From the NCBI RefSeq assembly GCF_963259705.1, contig NC_081861.1:68491623-68555622 (forward strand): a stretch of 64,000 nt of DNA, given 5' to 3'. The position numbers and the translations under genes were made by a program. The notes under the pieces were generated by a model that saw nothing but the letters and a program-made list of their open reading frames with translations, searched no databases and was not told the DNA's origin. The stretch is from Myotis daubentonii. Taxonomy: Eukaryota; Chordata; Mammalia; Chiroptera; Vespertilionidae. Shown piece after piece: positions 12,427-24,283 of the stretch (position 1 is the stretch's first letter; each line of letters opens with the position of its first letter).

Positions 12427-12858
12427 TCATTTGCACTGGATTATCATGAGACAAAATATCAAGGTCAAGACAGAAAAATGCTCTTATAGAACAGTACCAA
12501 TAAAGTGATTGCATATGAAAATCACTTTACTTATGTTTTATAATTTATAGTGTACTGTACAAACAGGTCTACTTAGTTGTTTTCTTAGATGAATAATAAC
12601 ACAAGTAGTAACTTCTAAAACATGGTTCAAATACTGAACCGTATTTTGTCTTAATGGCAAAACTCCGAAACGATTCAAAAAAGAAATCTTTCTATCATTT
12701 TCAAAATGCATTAGTCTTTGGTAAAATCTTTGCTCCACTAGAAAACATTACAAAAATATGAAACATCTCAGTCACTATTTAGAAATACTAAATTATTTTT
12801 AAAAAGCTACCTACTGTACTTCTTTATGTCTTACTAATGTGATTTTTCAATTAGGAAA
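12427..12858. other. Unique AT-rich DNA
   Basis: No feature recognised. Confidence 0.4.
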
Positions 12859-12886
12859 CAAATCAGGTAAGATGTAATAGGTTATA
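12859..12886 (+). repeat. Short local duplication, copy 2 (segment B)
   Basis: Same 28-bp string as 10963-10990, same orientation, 1.9 kb apart. Confidence 0.8.
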
Positions 12887-13070
12887 ACATAAGGTTTCAT
12901 TATGCAAAATTATAATGAATTAAAAGTTCATTACGGAACATTTTTGAAAATTCAGTTTTCTCTTGATTTTCAGAAACACTTAATGCTACCTAATGGCAGC
13001 AACAGGTTTGAAATGGACTTCCCCTTCCCTATTTCTTTGCAAAGAAGATTCATAAAATACTATATGCTAC

Positions 13071-13233
13071 AATATGCTAAAGAATACCTCACATAAAGAC
13101 AGACCAAATTGGTAAACTAAGGGAAGTGGATATGGGAATTTCTCAGATATGAAGGATTTGGATAAATTATGACAAAAGAATCTGAATGACATTGTAAGCC
13201 CCTCATTTGTTTTTTGTTGTTGTTTGTTTGTTT
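13071..13233 (+). repeat. Local duplication, copy 2 (segment A)
   Basis: Near-identical to 10499-10669. Its T/GTTT-rich right end merges into the A-rich tail (minus strand) of the SelO retro-pseudogene, so the duplicated unit includes the tail boundary. Confidence 0.92.
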
Positions 13234-13255
13234 TTACATAGAATATGTCCAATTT
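13210..13255 (-). other. Polyadenylation signal and A-rich tail of the SelO retrocopy
   Basis: On the minus strand AAATAAA (13250-13256 region) is followed about 17 bases later by a degenerate A-rich tract (AAAAACAAACAAACAACAAC). This is the layout of a retrotransposed mRNA end, lying about 150 bases beyond the stop codon of the SelO-like frame. Confidence 0.7.
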
Positions 13256-13395
13256 ATTTGGTTAAAATATTTTTCTATATAATCATTATTATGAAATTCA
13301 AGATTGTCATCAAAATATAGATAGTTATTAAGTATTTATCAAATTGATTATTCTATGTTGAGTTCAATGATAGAAGTATTCATTTTGTTCCCAAA

Positions 13396-14448
13396 TTACG
13401 ATGAGCAGCTAACTCTGCGATCTCTAGCCCAAGCAGGAGTAGGTAAGGAGTAGCCTGTTTTCTCAGTGGCAGAATTCTTCTGGAAAGAATGCTGAAGAAC
13501 TTGCAAAAGATAGACCTCTGAAAAATCATTCCTTTCTGCTTTTTGCAATGCAGATTCCGCCATCCAGTTCTTCAGCCTGTATCTAGGATTAGCAGACATC
13601 ATTCTTTTTCTTCTTTCAAAATCTGATTCATTACTCTTCAGTCTCAAAAGGTCCTGGGACACCCAGGCAGGAAAGAGTTCATGTTTTGAAATCATCTTCA
13701 GTGCCCAGAATTTCTGACGAATGTTGAGCTGCTGTAACTGGTTTTGAGTAATCTCACTGAGCTGCCTAAATGTCATTGTAAAATCAGCTTCTGTCTTTTC
13801 CATGAGATGTAAGAGAAATGCAATCAAATCCTCATCACCCTTCCTTTCTCCAAGTAGTCCCAATTTGGCTTTGAACAGTTCTCTAAATCTTGTGTAATAG
13901 AGAACAGGATACCCCTCAAGAATCTCAGCAGCAAGCTGCTTTTGCTCTGGATCCAGTAATGGGTTTAGAGCTTGTAACAATTTATTCAAATTAAACATCC
14001 CAACATTGCCCTGATTTCTTATTTTATATCTTCTTTTATCATCAGATGTGTCTGGTACAAAATCTGGGTTATAGACCTCCATAAAACCAAATGGACCATA
14101 GTAAATTGTAATGGATAACAAACTGAAGTTTTCAGTATTACAAACACCATGAGCAAAACCAATAGACATCTACAGGGCAATAAGTTGTGCCATCTCAGAT
14201 TACCACAAAGGGAAAAAAAATCTACATATCTATTAGGTTCTTTGACGTTTACTGAGCGGAAATGTTCTTGTAGATGAAATCTAATAATGTCCTTCGGAAA
14301 TCCAGTACACCACAATGAACCCAAATTTCTAATGATCCAATCTAAACCATGATTTTACAACATGCAATGCTACTGCACCTCTGTTCTATCACAATGTTCC
14401 CATTGCAGAACTGATCTTTCCATACTTTATCATCACTTACAATTAGGC
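13396..14448 (-). pseudogene. SELENOO-like: Processed pseudogene of a SelO-family protein adenylyltransferase
   Basis: The minus strand encodes a long SelO/YdiU-family C-terminal part. SelO proteins are kinase-fold enzymes of mitochondria and bacteria that transfer AMP to proteins. The last 258 codons (14169 down to 13396) are open and contain GFAHGVCNTENFSLLSITI then YYGPFGFME, and further on KSNESDFERR, NPRYRLKNWMAESA and AERNDFSEV. Upstream, recognisable pieces (DDKVWKDQF, VALHVVKSWFRL, GSLEI, LLDFIYK, EHFRSVNVKEPNRYVDFF) lie in different frames, so there are several frameshifts, one beside a T8 run near 14213. A TAG at 14170-14172 replaces the expected Trp codon before MSIGFAHG. Catalytic positions are damaged: the Asp of the family's NTDN motif is Glu, and the Asp of IDYGP is Tyr. 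It ends C-S-S-stop; in selenoprotein O the residue before the final S-S is selenocysteine, so Cys stands at that place. No introns over 1 kb, with a tail, indicates retrotransposition. The 5' end of the gene is missing. Family assignment is strong; the exact parent (SELENOO or a Cys paralogue) is not settled. Confidence 0.9.
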
Positions 14449-14451
14449 ATT

Positions 14452-14495
14452 TGCAACAGCATGGATGGACCTTGAGAGTATTATTGCCCTTCAAT
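14452..14495 (+). mobile_element. Short L1 fragment
   Basis: tttgcaacagcatggatgga followed by ccttgagagtattat matches the L1 segment seen at 28.38 kb and 57.2 kb. It abuts the 5' end of the SelO copy and the HeliBat start. Confidence 0.65.
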
Positions 14496-14499
14496 CTTA

Positions 14500-14730
14500 T
14501 CTATATATATAAAAGCCTAATATGCAAATTGTCCTCTTGGGAGTTTGACTAGGAGACTGGTAGTTCAATTGCTCACTATGACATGTGATGACCACCAGGA
14601 GGAGGTTCAGAATGAAGGAAGGCCCTGGCCAGCAGCCAGCAGCTGGGGAAGGGAGGCCCTGATTAGCCCTGATCGCTGGCCAGGCCTAGGGACCCTACCC
14701 ATGCACAAATTTTGCGCATCGGGCCTCTAG
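14500..14730 (+). mobile_element. Complete short HeliBat, 231 bp
   Basis: Begins tctatatatataaaagccta with A before it and ends gcatcgggcctctag with T after it. The subterminal hairpin (catgcacaaattttgcgcat) is slightly degenerate. A clean non-autonomous copy. Confidence 0.95.
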
Positions 14731-15526
14731 TATCCATTATACATGCCTGATTGCTTCCAATTTCTGAAAATGTCACATACTTTAGATTTTAACTATAGAG
14801 AAGGATAAATTTCAGTCTCCTTTCTTGACTTCCCAAAGTGAAGTGTAGATGAGTAGTAATCCAGTGAGCTGAGATGGTAAAGCAGCTAAAAGTAATGGAG
14901 GAATGATTTAAACATAAAATAATGCTGATTACAGTCATTTAATTACTTGTGTAAAGGGGTGATAAAAGGCACACTGGACATTGAATATAATCCTTAAGCA
15001 CTTTGTAATTGGTAAACTTGCTTTGATAGTGCTCTCCTAAGGAGCAGAATCACTGAAGTCTCCTTTAATCAGCAGTTGTCCCTATGCTGTCCTGTAGCAG
15101 ATGTGAATTTTACCAATAAACTAAGCCAGATTCTCCTAACGCATACGCTACTCCTGGGGAGTGTAATAAGCATTTCTGGAAGCTACATTAACTCTTTCAA
15201 GCACTGAAGCAGTAATTTTCAATGGCACCCTCTGGCCCACCAAAAAGACAAGAAAATGTCAAAACCAACAGTGTGTTCACAATGGCTCATTGAGTCTGCA
15301 TTACAACCTGGCATAATTTGAAATTTAATTTAAAAAAATCTCAGAAGGAGATCAAAGACAAGTTGTTGCTGTTGCTGTGTTTTGGACTGCCTTTGTACCA
15401 ATGTTTACACCTGTTGAGTCCTAGGGAAACTATTCAGAGGACAACAGAGTAGGAAGTAATTCATGAGTATTTCAGCTTCACAGGTTTTAAAAAAGGAAAT
15501 GTGGATACTCTCCAGATCCATCCAGG
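14731..15526. other. Unique DNA, no repeat recognised
   Basis: About 800 bp of moderately complex sequence without repeats or long frames. It could hold a conserved non-coding element, but only a cross-species alignment could tell. Confidence 0.4.
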
Positions 15527-15712
15527 AAGTCAGAGAAAGATAAGTACCATATGATTTCACTTATGTATGAAATCCAATGAACCAAATAACTAACAAACAA
15601 CATAGAAACGGACCCATAGATACAAGGGACAGACTGACAGTTGTCAGAGCAAAAGGGTTTGGGGGGCTGGATGAAAGAGGTGAAAGGATTAAAAAAATAA
15701 AACTCATAGACA

Positions 15713-16705
15713 CAAGTATTATGCTGAGTGAAATAAGCCAGCCAAAGAAAGATAAGTATCACATGATTTCACTCATATGAGGAATATAATGAACCAAATA
15801 AACTGATGATCAAAAATAGACCCAGAGACATAGAAACATGAACAGAGTGCTGAACCTCAGAGGGAAGATGGGACGGTGGGTGGGAAGAGGTCAACCAATG
15901 AACTTGTATGCATATATTTATAACTATGTACACAGACAATGGGGTGGTGAGGGCATGGGGTGGGGTGGTGATGGGAGCAGGCTGGAGGTTACTGGGGGGA
16001 AAAGAAAGACCTATGCAATACTTTCTTTTTTATTGATTAAGGTATTACATATGTGTCCTTATCCCCCATTGCCCACCCACCCCCTCACTCATGCCCTCAC
16101 CCCCTGGTGTCTGTGTCCATTGGTTAGGCTTATATGCATGCATACAAGTCCTTTGGTTGATCTCTTCCCCTTACCCCTGCCCTCCCCTACCTTCCCTCTG
16201 AGGTTTGATGGTCTGATCTATGCTTCTGTCTCTGGATCTGGTTTTGTTCATCAGTTTATGTTATTCATTATATGCCACAAATGAGTGACATCATGTGATA
16301 TTTATCTTTCTCTGACTGGCTTATTTCACTTAGCATAATGCTTTCCATGTCCATTCATGCTGTTGCAAATGGTAGGAGTTCCTTCCTTTTTACAGCAGCA
16401 CAGTATTCCATTGTGTAGATGTACCACTGTTTTTTAATCCACTCATCTGCTGATGGGCACTTAGGCTGTTTCCAAATCTTAGCTATTATAAATTGTGCTG
16501 CTATGAACATAGGGGTGCATATATCCTTTCTGATTGGTGTTTCTAGTTTCTTAGGATATAGTCTTAGAAGTGGGATCACTGGGTCAAATGGGAGTTCCAT
16601 TTTTAGTTTTTTGAGGAAACTCCATACTGTTCTCCACAGTGGCTGCACCAGTCTGCATTCCCACCAGCAGTGCATGAGGAAATATAGTGAATTATAAAAA
16701 CCACA
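15713..16705 (+). mobile_element. Middle L1 3' end inserted into the outer L1
   Basis: Starts aagtattatgctgagtgaaa and carries bat L1 3' UTR (cctcagagggaagatgggac, aatggggtggtgagggcatg) up to 16020. A few tail bases remain near 16690-16705. Flanked by aaaactcatagaca at 15699-15712 and 16706-16719. Confidence 0.78.
16021..16688 (-). mobile_element. Inner L1 3' end with ORF2 C-terminus
   Basis: The minus strand reads from ORF2 ([20 protein letters not shown], then [15 protein letters not shown] and [12 protein letters not shown]) through the 3' UTR to the tail at 16021. ORF2 is the L1 endonuclease/reverse transcriptase; only its C-terminal part is here, so it is inactive. It is inserted head-against-tail into the middle L1. 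Confidence 0.88.
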
Positions 16706-16919
16706 AAAACTCATAGACAGACAATACTCTGGTGATTACCAGAGGGAAAGGGGGGTAGAAAGGGGTAAATGGATGATAAATGGCAATAAACAGAGACTTG
16801 GTTTGTGTGATGAACACACAATACAATATACAGGTAATGTATTATAGCATTGTACACCTGAAACCTATATACCTTTATTAACTAATGTCACACCAATAAA
16901 TTCAATAAATATTAAAAAA

Positions 16920-17378
16920 TGAACAATGAACAAAAAAGAAATGTGAAAAGAACCCATCCATGATAATTCTTAGAGAAAAGAGGCCAGTTTGAGTAAGGAA
17001 AACATAGTAGGAGGTTAATTAAGTAGAAGTTACCTACATGGGTAACCTGAGGAACTATCTTATTGGGTCTTACAGACTGTTGTAAGGACCTTAGGTTTAA
17101 CTCTGAATGAGAAGGAGAGCTAATTAGATATTTGAACAGAGGAATTAGCTGGCTTCATTTCTAACAGTTTCTTTCTGGCTGCTATGTTGAAACTTGAGTG
17201 TGAGAAAGCAAGCTGGAAAGTAAGGAGATAATTATGGATATTATTGAAATAATTTGGGTGAGAATTATAATAGAGGCTTGGGCCAGTGTAGAAATCATGA
17301 AAGTGGTGAGAAATGTTTTTTTTTTTTTTTTAACAAAGTTTAAGTTTGAATTTAAGTCACAAGTAGGAAACTTAAAAA
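16920..17378. other. Unique DNA
   Basis: No recognised feature apart from a T-run near 17317. Confidence 0.4.
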
Positions 17379-17396
17379 TAAGGAATGCATTTTTAA

Positions 17397-17631
17397 AAGG
17401 CTTTTAGCTGTTTTTTTAAAATATATTTTATTGATTTTTTACAGAGAGGAAGAGAGAGGGATAGAGAGCTAGAAACATCGATTGGAGAGAAGCATCGATC
17501 AGCTGCCTCCTGCACACCCCCTACTGGGGATGTACCTGCAACCAAGGTACATGCCCTTGACCAGAATCGAACCTGGGACTCTTCAGTCCCCAGGCCAACG
17601 CTCTATCCAAGTGAGCCAAACCGGCTAGGGC
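17397..17631 (-). mobile_element. Ves SINE with 18-bp target-site duplication
   Basis: Antisense Ves from the tail complement (aaaatatattttattgattt) to the head gagccaaaccggctagggc. The flanking 18 bases taaggaatgcatttttaa are repeated at 17379-17396 and 17632-17649. About 14 extra bases lie between the left duplication and the T-rich tail. Confidence 0.94.
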
Positions 17632-17649
17632 TAAGGAATGCATTTTTAA

Positions 17650-19499
17650 GTTTGTCCTATTCCTTTCTGTCACTATCTTACAGAATATGAAGTAGGTAAT
17701 AGAACCCACAGATAGGCTTAGAGTAGTTTTAGCCAATTTTCAGACTTCCTCACTGTGTGATCTTTAAGTCAGTTTTAACATTTTGTTTACTTTTGTTTGT
17801 CTTAATTAGTTAATAAGCTTTTGATGGTATTGACTGTGCAGGGATCATTACACTGGACACTGAGATAATTAAATAATAATATTAATAAAACTTTATACTT
17901 AGATAAGAGGGGAAGCCTAGATTCTGAGAAAGCTGGTAGAAGAACAACTAACGTATTTAAAGAAATAGAGACAGTACAGTCAGGACTCATCTATAACAAA
18001 TAGTAAGAGAAAATAAAGTTAAATGATAAAGGCCTTATACTTTTTAGGAAGAAACATTAAATATTAAATATGCATGATTGGGATGGTAAGACAATTATAT
18101 ATTAAGGTGGATTTCCTTGCAATTCAATGACATTGAAATAGTCACATACACATTTATAACAATAGCTTAGAACTAATGTCCAGCCTGAAACATTGAATGT
18201 TAAGTCAATTCCCTCTGAAATATTATAGTTTGGTTTATATAAGAGAATATCAGGCACTTAACTATATTTTTGCAGTTATATTGTAAGATTATATGGATTT
18301 TATAATGTCTCTTTCATGCATGGACTAACCACTAAGCATAATTGATAAATCTAATATTCATGGATGAATGGAAAAAGGAGTGAAATGCTATAACTTTCAT
18401 GCTTCTGTTGCTATACCATACACAAGATCTAATAAACCTAATTTATGACTCACATTTATGTCTTTCTTGGCCATAATACACATAATCCCTAGGGCTATTT
18501 AAATTGTTGTGCATATTTCCTATCCTTCAACTAAGAAGCAATCAGTGGAAATTGCTTTGCCCCTTATGCTGTATGTTATTTGGCTTCTGTACAGCTAGTA
18601 GATGGAAATTTAGCTACTATGAGGGCATTTTAGATACCAATTAAGAGTTTTGTTATACAGATCAACAATCCACTTGGCAAATATATTCTAATGAAATAAG
18701 AAAGCTAAATTTTACTAGATCATATTAATAATTATCATGTTTCTATAGCAATGACACTATCTTTGGGACACATACATGAATACATGTAATATGCAAATAT
18801 GTAAAACACATATATAGGGTTTGTTTTTATGTTTAAATGTGGATATACACACACACTGATTTTAACATAAAAAAGAAATTTAACATATATTCCTCAACAA
18901 AAGATTAGGCACAGAAACAAAATGGCAATATATAACCTAGATGATTGTGAAGAATGAAAACTCATCAGTCATATTTCCACAAAATAAAGCACAAAGGCGG
19001 ATCAAACAGGCTAAATTTCAATTGGATACAATTCTCCGCTTTGAGTCTAGAAATGTTCCTTTATGGATTCAGCGGAGCCATTTGCTTTCCTGCACCTGAA
19101 TTCTAGTGAGGGATTAGGACCCTCAGTAACAACCATGCTTATCTTGTATCAGAAACAACTTCTACCCTTCCATGAAGGAAGAGGAAGCATTGGGCAATAG
19201 GGTAGAATGACTAGCTGTCTTTTCTTCTTTCTCCTCATGATTTACCTTATGTAATGTTTGATGTAAAAACCACAGTATGCAGAAACACATGCTGACAGTG
19301 GTTTAATGTCCAACATCGGATAAGTATTCTTCCTTTGAGTCCAAAGAAAATCTATGAAGATAATATTTCCCTTCATTTATACTACTTGATAAACCAAATA
19401 ATTCTTAAAACTTAGGACTGGATAATGAGCGTTCCTTGAGTCCTGGAGGAAACGCACCCGCTTTGTTAGACTCACATTTTAGTCCTAAGAGATGATTTA
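17650..19499. other. Unique AT-rich DNA
   Basis: About 1.85 kb without a recognised repeat or exon. Confidence 0.45.
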
Positions 19500-19813
19500 C
19501 AGCAAAGATCAAGCATTTTTTTTTCCTCTAAAGGGATAGGTAGTAAATAATTTAGGCTTTATGGGCCATATGGTTTCTGTTGCAAACACTCAGCTCTACC
19601 ATTGTATTTGGGGGGAAAAAAGCCATAAACAATATATAAACAAATCTGGCTGTGTCCCAATAAAATTTACTTATTGACATTTGCATTTCATATAATTTTC
19701 ACACAAGATGAAACATTATTTTTCTTTTCCTTTTTTTTGTTCAACCTTTAAAAAACCATCCTTAGTTGACAAGCAGAGGGATGTAGCTCAAGAGACATAG
19801 TTTGTTGATCCTG
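19500..19813 (+). mobile_element. Old hAT-Charlie-type non-autonomous DNA transposon
   Basis: Contains the well-known mammalian pattern taaataatttaggctttatg then ggccatatggtttctgttgc and gctgtgtcccaataaaattt. It ends catagtttgttgatcctgg, a decayed hAT terminal repeat. Length (about 0.3 kb) fits MER-class hAT elements; the subfamily is not assigned. Confidence 0.8.
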
Positions 19814-19929
19814 GATATATAATATGAGGTCCTTTCTTGCATGTGTAAGATTATGAATAAAAGTAGAGTGGAACTGGAAAACAGCTAATGAGGTTTTTCT
19901 TTTCATTTCCAGTTGAACAGAATATAAAA

Positions 19930-20015
19930 TCTAGTGTGTGTGTGTGCGCAGAAAATAAAATCCCATGTGAGTGTGTGCATATGCACACACATGCACATAT
20001 GAGCATGCTCCTGCA
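19930..20015 (+). repeat. Degenerate TG/CA microsatellite
   Basis: gtgtgtgtgtgtgcgcag followed by alternating cacacatgcacatatg repeats. Confidence 0.75.
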
Positions 20016-21900
20016 CATACAACACAGTTAGATACTATATGAGGCATGGCTGCACATTTACTGAAGTAGTTTTTAACAAACATATGAACTCATATATCAG
20101 AACAAATGCCAAGAAGTTACTTTGAAGGCTATATTCATTTCTTACAAGGAGGCTTCTATTGTTCACACCATTTTTGGAATATATCATTTGAAATTACATT
20201 TCATTGTAATCACCATGAAAGCAATGGCATTTTATACTCTGAACATTCTGGTAAGTTTGTTTAAACACTGGTAACCTTACCTTTATAAAAAATATCCTAC
20301 TTGGTGATGCACAACATTAATTACAATTCCATTTAAGATGTTAAGGTATTAACATTGAATTATTCATTCTTTTAACTAATTTCTTTTTTATTGTTGGTTT
20401 GTTTATTTTTCCATAATAAAAATTTTAATCCTATAAGAATTAATATAGAGAAAAGTAAAACAGATTACTTTTCACAAGGGAAACAGACTCAGCTAAATGT
20501 TTCTTTCATCAGTACTTCATCACCAGCAGATGGAAACAAATGAAATAATTTCTTAATTTTTTATTTATATTTAAAAAAACAAAATAGAGCTACACAATTT
20601 TATTGATGTATATTTACTTAATGAATAATTGACTAACTTTAATATCATTTGAGATTGAGACTCAACTAATACATAATCATTTCAAATAATCTTTCTCCTG
20701 TCATTTCTCTGATAAGCCCCATTCACCCCCTCACCTACTCTGGTGGAAAATAAGACAAATAGATGGTAAATGGCTAGTAAAGGATCTATTTGCCTTGGGA
20801 TAACCATTTGGATGCTTGTTATGGTTGCTGGTGTCCATACATTTCATAACCCTAAATGTACATATCTACTATTTTGCATAAAGTATAAATATCTCCTCTT
20901 TATTATAAAAAGCATGCAATATAAGTTTCTTAAATCCAAAAGATTTTATTCCCCAGCAGGACTATGGATCTGTACCAAATCTACCTTTTTAAGGTGACAA
21001 GGGATTTTACTCAAGGATTTTATAAAGTGGGGCATACGCTAATTTAACTACTTAACAATGACTGTACCTAGTTCTGTTCAAATACTAGTATAAATTTATA
21101 ATCTCAAGAAGATCACACTTGCCAACTTTGTTTTCAAAACCTTCAATTATTTTAAAACATTTTGTACAAATTCAGGTTTCTACATTTTGCTTTCAAGTGA
21201 AAAATAACTTCATCTGGGAAGCCAATTCAAAGAGAATATGGTCCCTAAAGCAGTACAGATGTGCAGAACAATTTTACATATGGGATAACTTCTCTTTGCC
21301 TATTTAAGGAGGTCTCGCATATTCACAGCTGGAATTTATTTAGTAAGAGGTCTTCTAGGGTAAAACCAGCTGCTATTTTACTGTCTCCCAAAGACAAACC
21401 ACTCAGTAGCACATCAAAACACTACTATATAAAAAAAAATAACACATGGTCTTTATGAACACACAGCTGTTCAATGTGTTCACCACCACTGCATTATTTA
21501 AATATAAAGCAAAGAATCAAGTTGTGTTTGAAGTTTTTAGAGTAAAAAGGATATATGCTAGATTTACCTATTAGGTTGTTGTAATGGCCACTTATGTTGA
21601 TTAGCTTTTTAAAGATCTCACGAAAAATAAAAAGAATTGCCTCTTAGATATTATAAAATTCACTAAGGTGACATAAAATGTATTAGAACTATTACATGGG
21701 GAAAATATTTGACCAAGAATGAGTAGGCCTAGATCCTAAGGCTAGCTCTATCAACAAGATTTCAGAATCTGGGCAAGTAACCGCTCTCAGTGGCTTCATC
21801 TCTAAGACTGGTTTTCACTAAATGATTTTTTTAGTCCCTTCTGGTGCTGATTCTAAAAACCAGCTAGCATTGTTCTTCCTATCTTAGGAATATTTTTCTA
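20016..21900. other. Unique AT-rich DNA
   Basis: About 1.9 kb; open frames up to 75 codons without domains. No repeat recognised. Confidence 0.45.
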
Positions 21901-21902
21901 TC

Positions 21903-21926
21903 AATATCTATCTATCTATCTATCTC

Positions 21927-21976
<50 letters not shown>

Positions 21977-22045
21977 AATCTATCATCATCATCTATCATC
22001 ATCTATCTTTCATCTATCTATTATCTAATTATCTATCTCTTTAAT
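21903..22045 (+). repeat. TATC tetranucleotide microsatellite
   Basis: Nearly uninterrupted tatc units to about 21985, then an imperfect section with catcatc interruptions. Likely length-polymorphic. Confidence 0.95.
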
Positions 22046-24283
22046 TTACTTTATACAGTAAACAGTTATGCTGGAGGTTATGAAAATGGGGAATTATATA
22101 ATCTAAATAGTTTCTTAAAATTTTTTGGTGTGTAGAATTTATACCTTCTTCAGATTTTAAAATCCTCTGAGGCTCAAAACTTCTTTTTTTTTTTTACATA
22201 ATATTGTATGCCTTATTATTGGATTTATCTCTTAAATAAGAAAGTTCATCAAGAAAGTTAGAGCCCATTTATTTTCAGTAATATTTGCCTTCTCCAAACT
22301 GAAACACATTTTATATTAAGATAGTTAAGCAATAACCTTGAATCCAGGACTCTGGATTAAAATAGTAACTGCTGCTTTTTCACTACCTTGCAATTTCACT
22401 GCTATTTATCTAAAACAAGATAATGCCTGTAAAATTATTTTATTAATTTTATGTTGATTACCTTTTTAAAGATTTATTTTATCAATTTTGTAAAATTATT
22501 TTATTAATTATTTTGAAAACATAAAGCTAAACTGTTCAGTACACATGGAAAAAGTGTTTGGATTATGAATTACTTAGATAATGAAAGAATTCTTTGGGAG
22601 GGTAAAGCCACTACCTATATATCCAACATTTTTGATAAATTTTAATATAATTGTGTGGGAAAATGTCATGCAATTGTCTTTGTCTTTAAGCACAGAATGA
22701 AGAAGAAGAGAAATAGGATATATAACCACTTAAGGTATTTTAATAATCAGCTAAATAACATAGATTTTGACAAATCTCTATAACTTGGTTTCAATGTTCA
22801 AAATATGAAGGTCAATTTATATTTAGGGAATAATTCAACTTATATGCTTTCTATTTTAAGTGAAACTTGATAATTTGCAAGAGTATTCTTTAGTTCTTCA
22901 CAGTTCTTTATAAGTAGATATCTGCTTATTTTGATGAAAGTAAATATTTTCATCACTTTAAAAATATATATTCCTACCATAGCATTTTTTGTGACAAATT
23001 CTAAGACACTAGTGTATTTAAAATACTGAAATACTTGGGGATTTCTTGCGTTTCAGAATTTCTATTTTAATTTAAATATATCATAAAGGGTCAATGAAAA
23101 AAAATTTGATAATGTGAAATAATCCATCAAAATATAGTTTGATCTATTTTAAATATATACTGAAGAAAAATAATCATCTGAATACTATTAAATAATATTA
23201 AAATTCTTATAAAATTATAACTTTCAAAATAATTTTTCTTCAATGATAGCTCATAATATTATTTGTGAGAGAAAACTCATTTTTAATAAGACATTTCTTA
23301 ATCTAAAACATATAATTAATTACAAATATAATTATCTAACTTTTGCAGACAACTTTGCTTGTAGTCAATGATTGACAATAAGTACTTTAGAACTACTGAT
23401 ATGAAGATAGAAGCAAAATATATAGGACATATTAAGGCAAAAATCAATTAGTAATAAACCTTCCATATTTTTCTTACCATGATGATGACATTGCCTTATT
23501 ATGTAATATGTAAGACACTGCATACTTTTTATCATTTCCAAATTTCCTTAACAGTGGTCTTAGCCCATATCATTTTGTTTCTTATTAGTGTATTTAAGCT
23601 TTAATATATAGTGCCCTGTTTAAAAAGTTAAATTTTAAAGGCATAAAATTTTGCTCTTAATAATTTTAGAACTTAACTACAAAATACTCTTCATAAATTT
23701 TGCAAATAAAAATTGTATTTTAATATTTCCATTGTTCTCACCTGGAAGCTAGGAGAAAAAGGCTAGAATACTTCTTTTTAAGGGAAATCCAATTATAACC
23801 ATGTCCAATCTTAATAATGGGAATATAGTTCAACTTTTTAAATATAGTTACTAAAAAGGATCACATAGAAAATATACTTGTTATCCATAAACACAGTTAT
23901 ATTTATTGGATTAACATTTGGCTAAAATTATTATTTGTGCAAAATAATTATTTGTGAATCTAATCTGGTTTTTTGATTTTGGTTTGTTTGTTCTGTTTTC
24001 TTTATCAGAGTCTGAGCATCAAAGGTATACCCATAGAGTGGCCTAGGCAGAGTTTTACTCATGTTCACCTATTATATAAAGAGAAAAAATTGGTGTTGAT
24101 TTATTTGTAAATATACATTACTTTTGATCAGTACAACAGTCTGTGTCACTCATATAATGTACATTTACTCCACTATATACAATAAGGAATATTAACATAT
24201 TAATTAGGAAATAAGACTCCAATTATACAAAACTGTAAACACAATTAAAACTGAATAGATAAAATATCACCTTTTATTATATG
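22046..24283. other. Unique AT-rich DNA
   Basis: About 2.2 kb, very AT-rich. A short internal echo (gtaaaattattttattaatt at 22430 and 22490) is the only structure noticed. Confidence 0.45.

Larger units (their letters stand above)
15527..16915 (+). mobile_element. Outer L1 3' end, split by later L1 insertions
   Basis: The left half (15527-15712) is L1 3' sequence ending aaaactcatagaca. The right half (16706-16915) resumes with the same 14 bases and runs to the L1 end (gtcacaccaataaattcaat). The repeated 14 bases are the target-site duplication of the inserted L1. Confidence 0.85.

Noticed and set aside
13396..14169. 258-codon open frame as an intact gene
   Set aside because: It begins right after an in-frame TAG, the preceding part of the protein lies in other frames, key catalytic residues are changed, and there are no introns; it is a pseudogene fragment.
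21903..22045. Regular repeats suggesting a CRISPR array
   Set aside because: A simple TATC microsatellite in vertebrate DNA, with no spacers.
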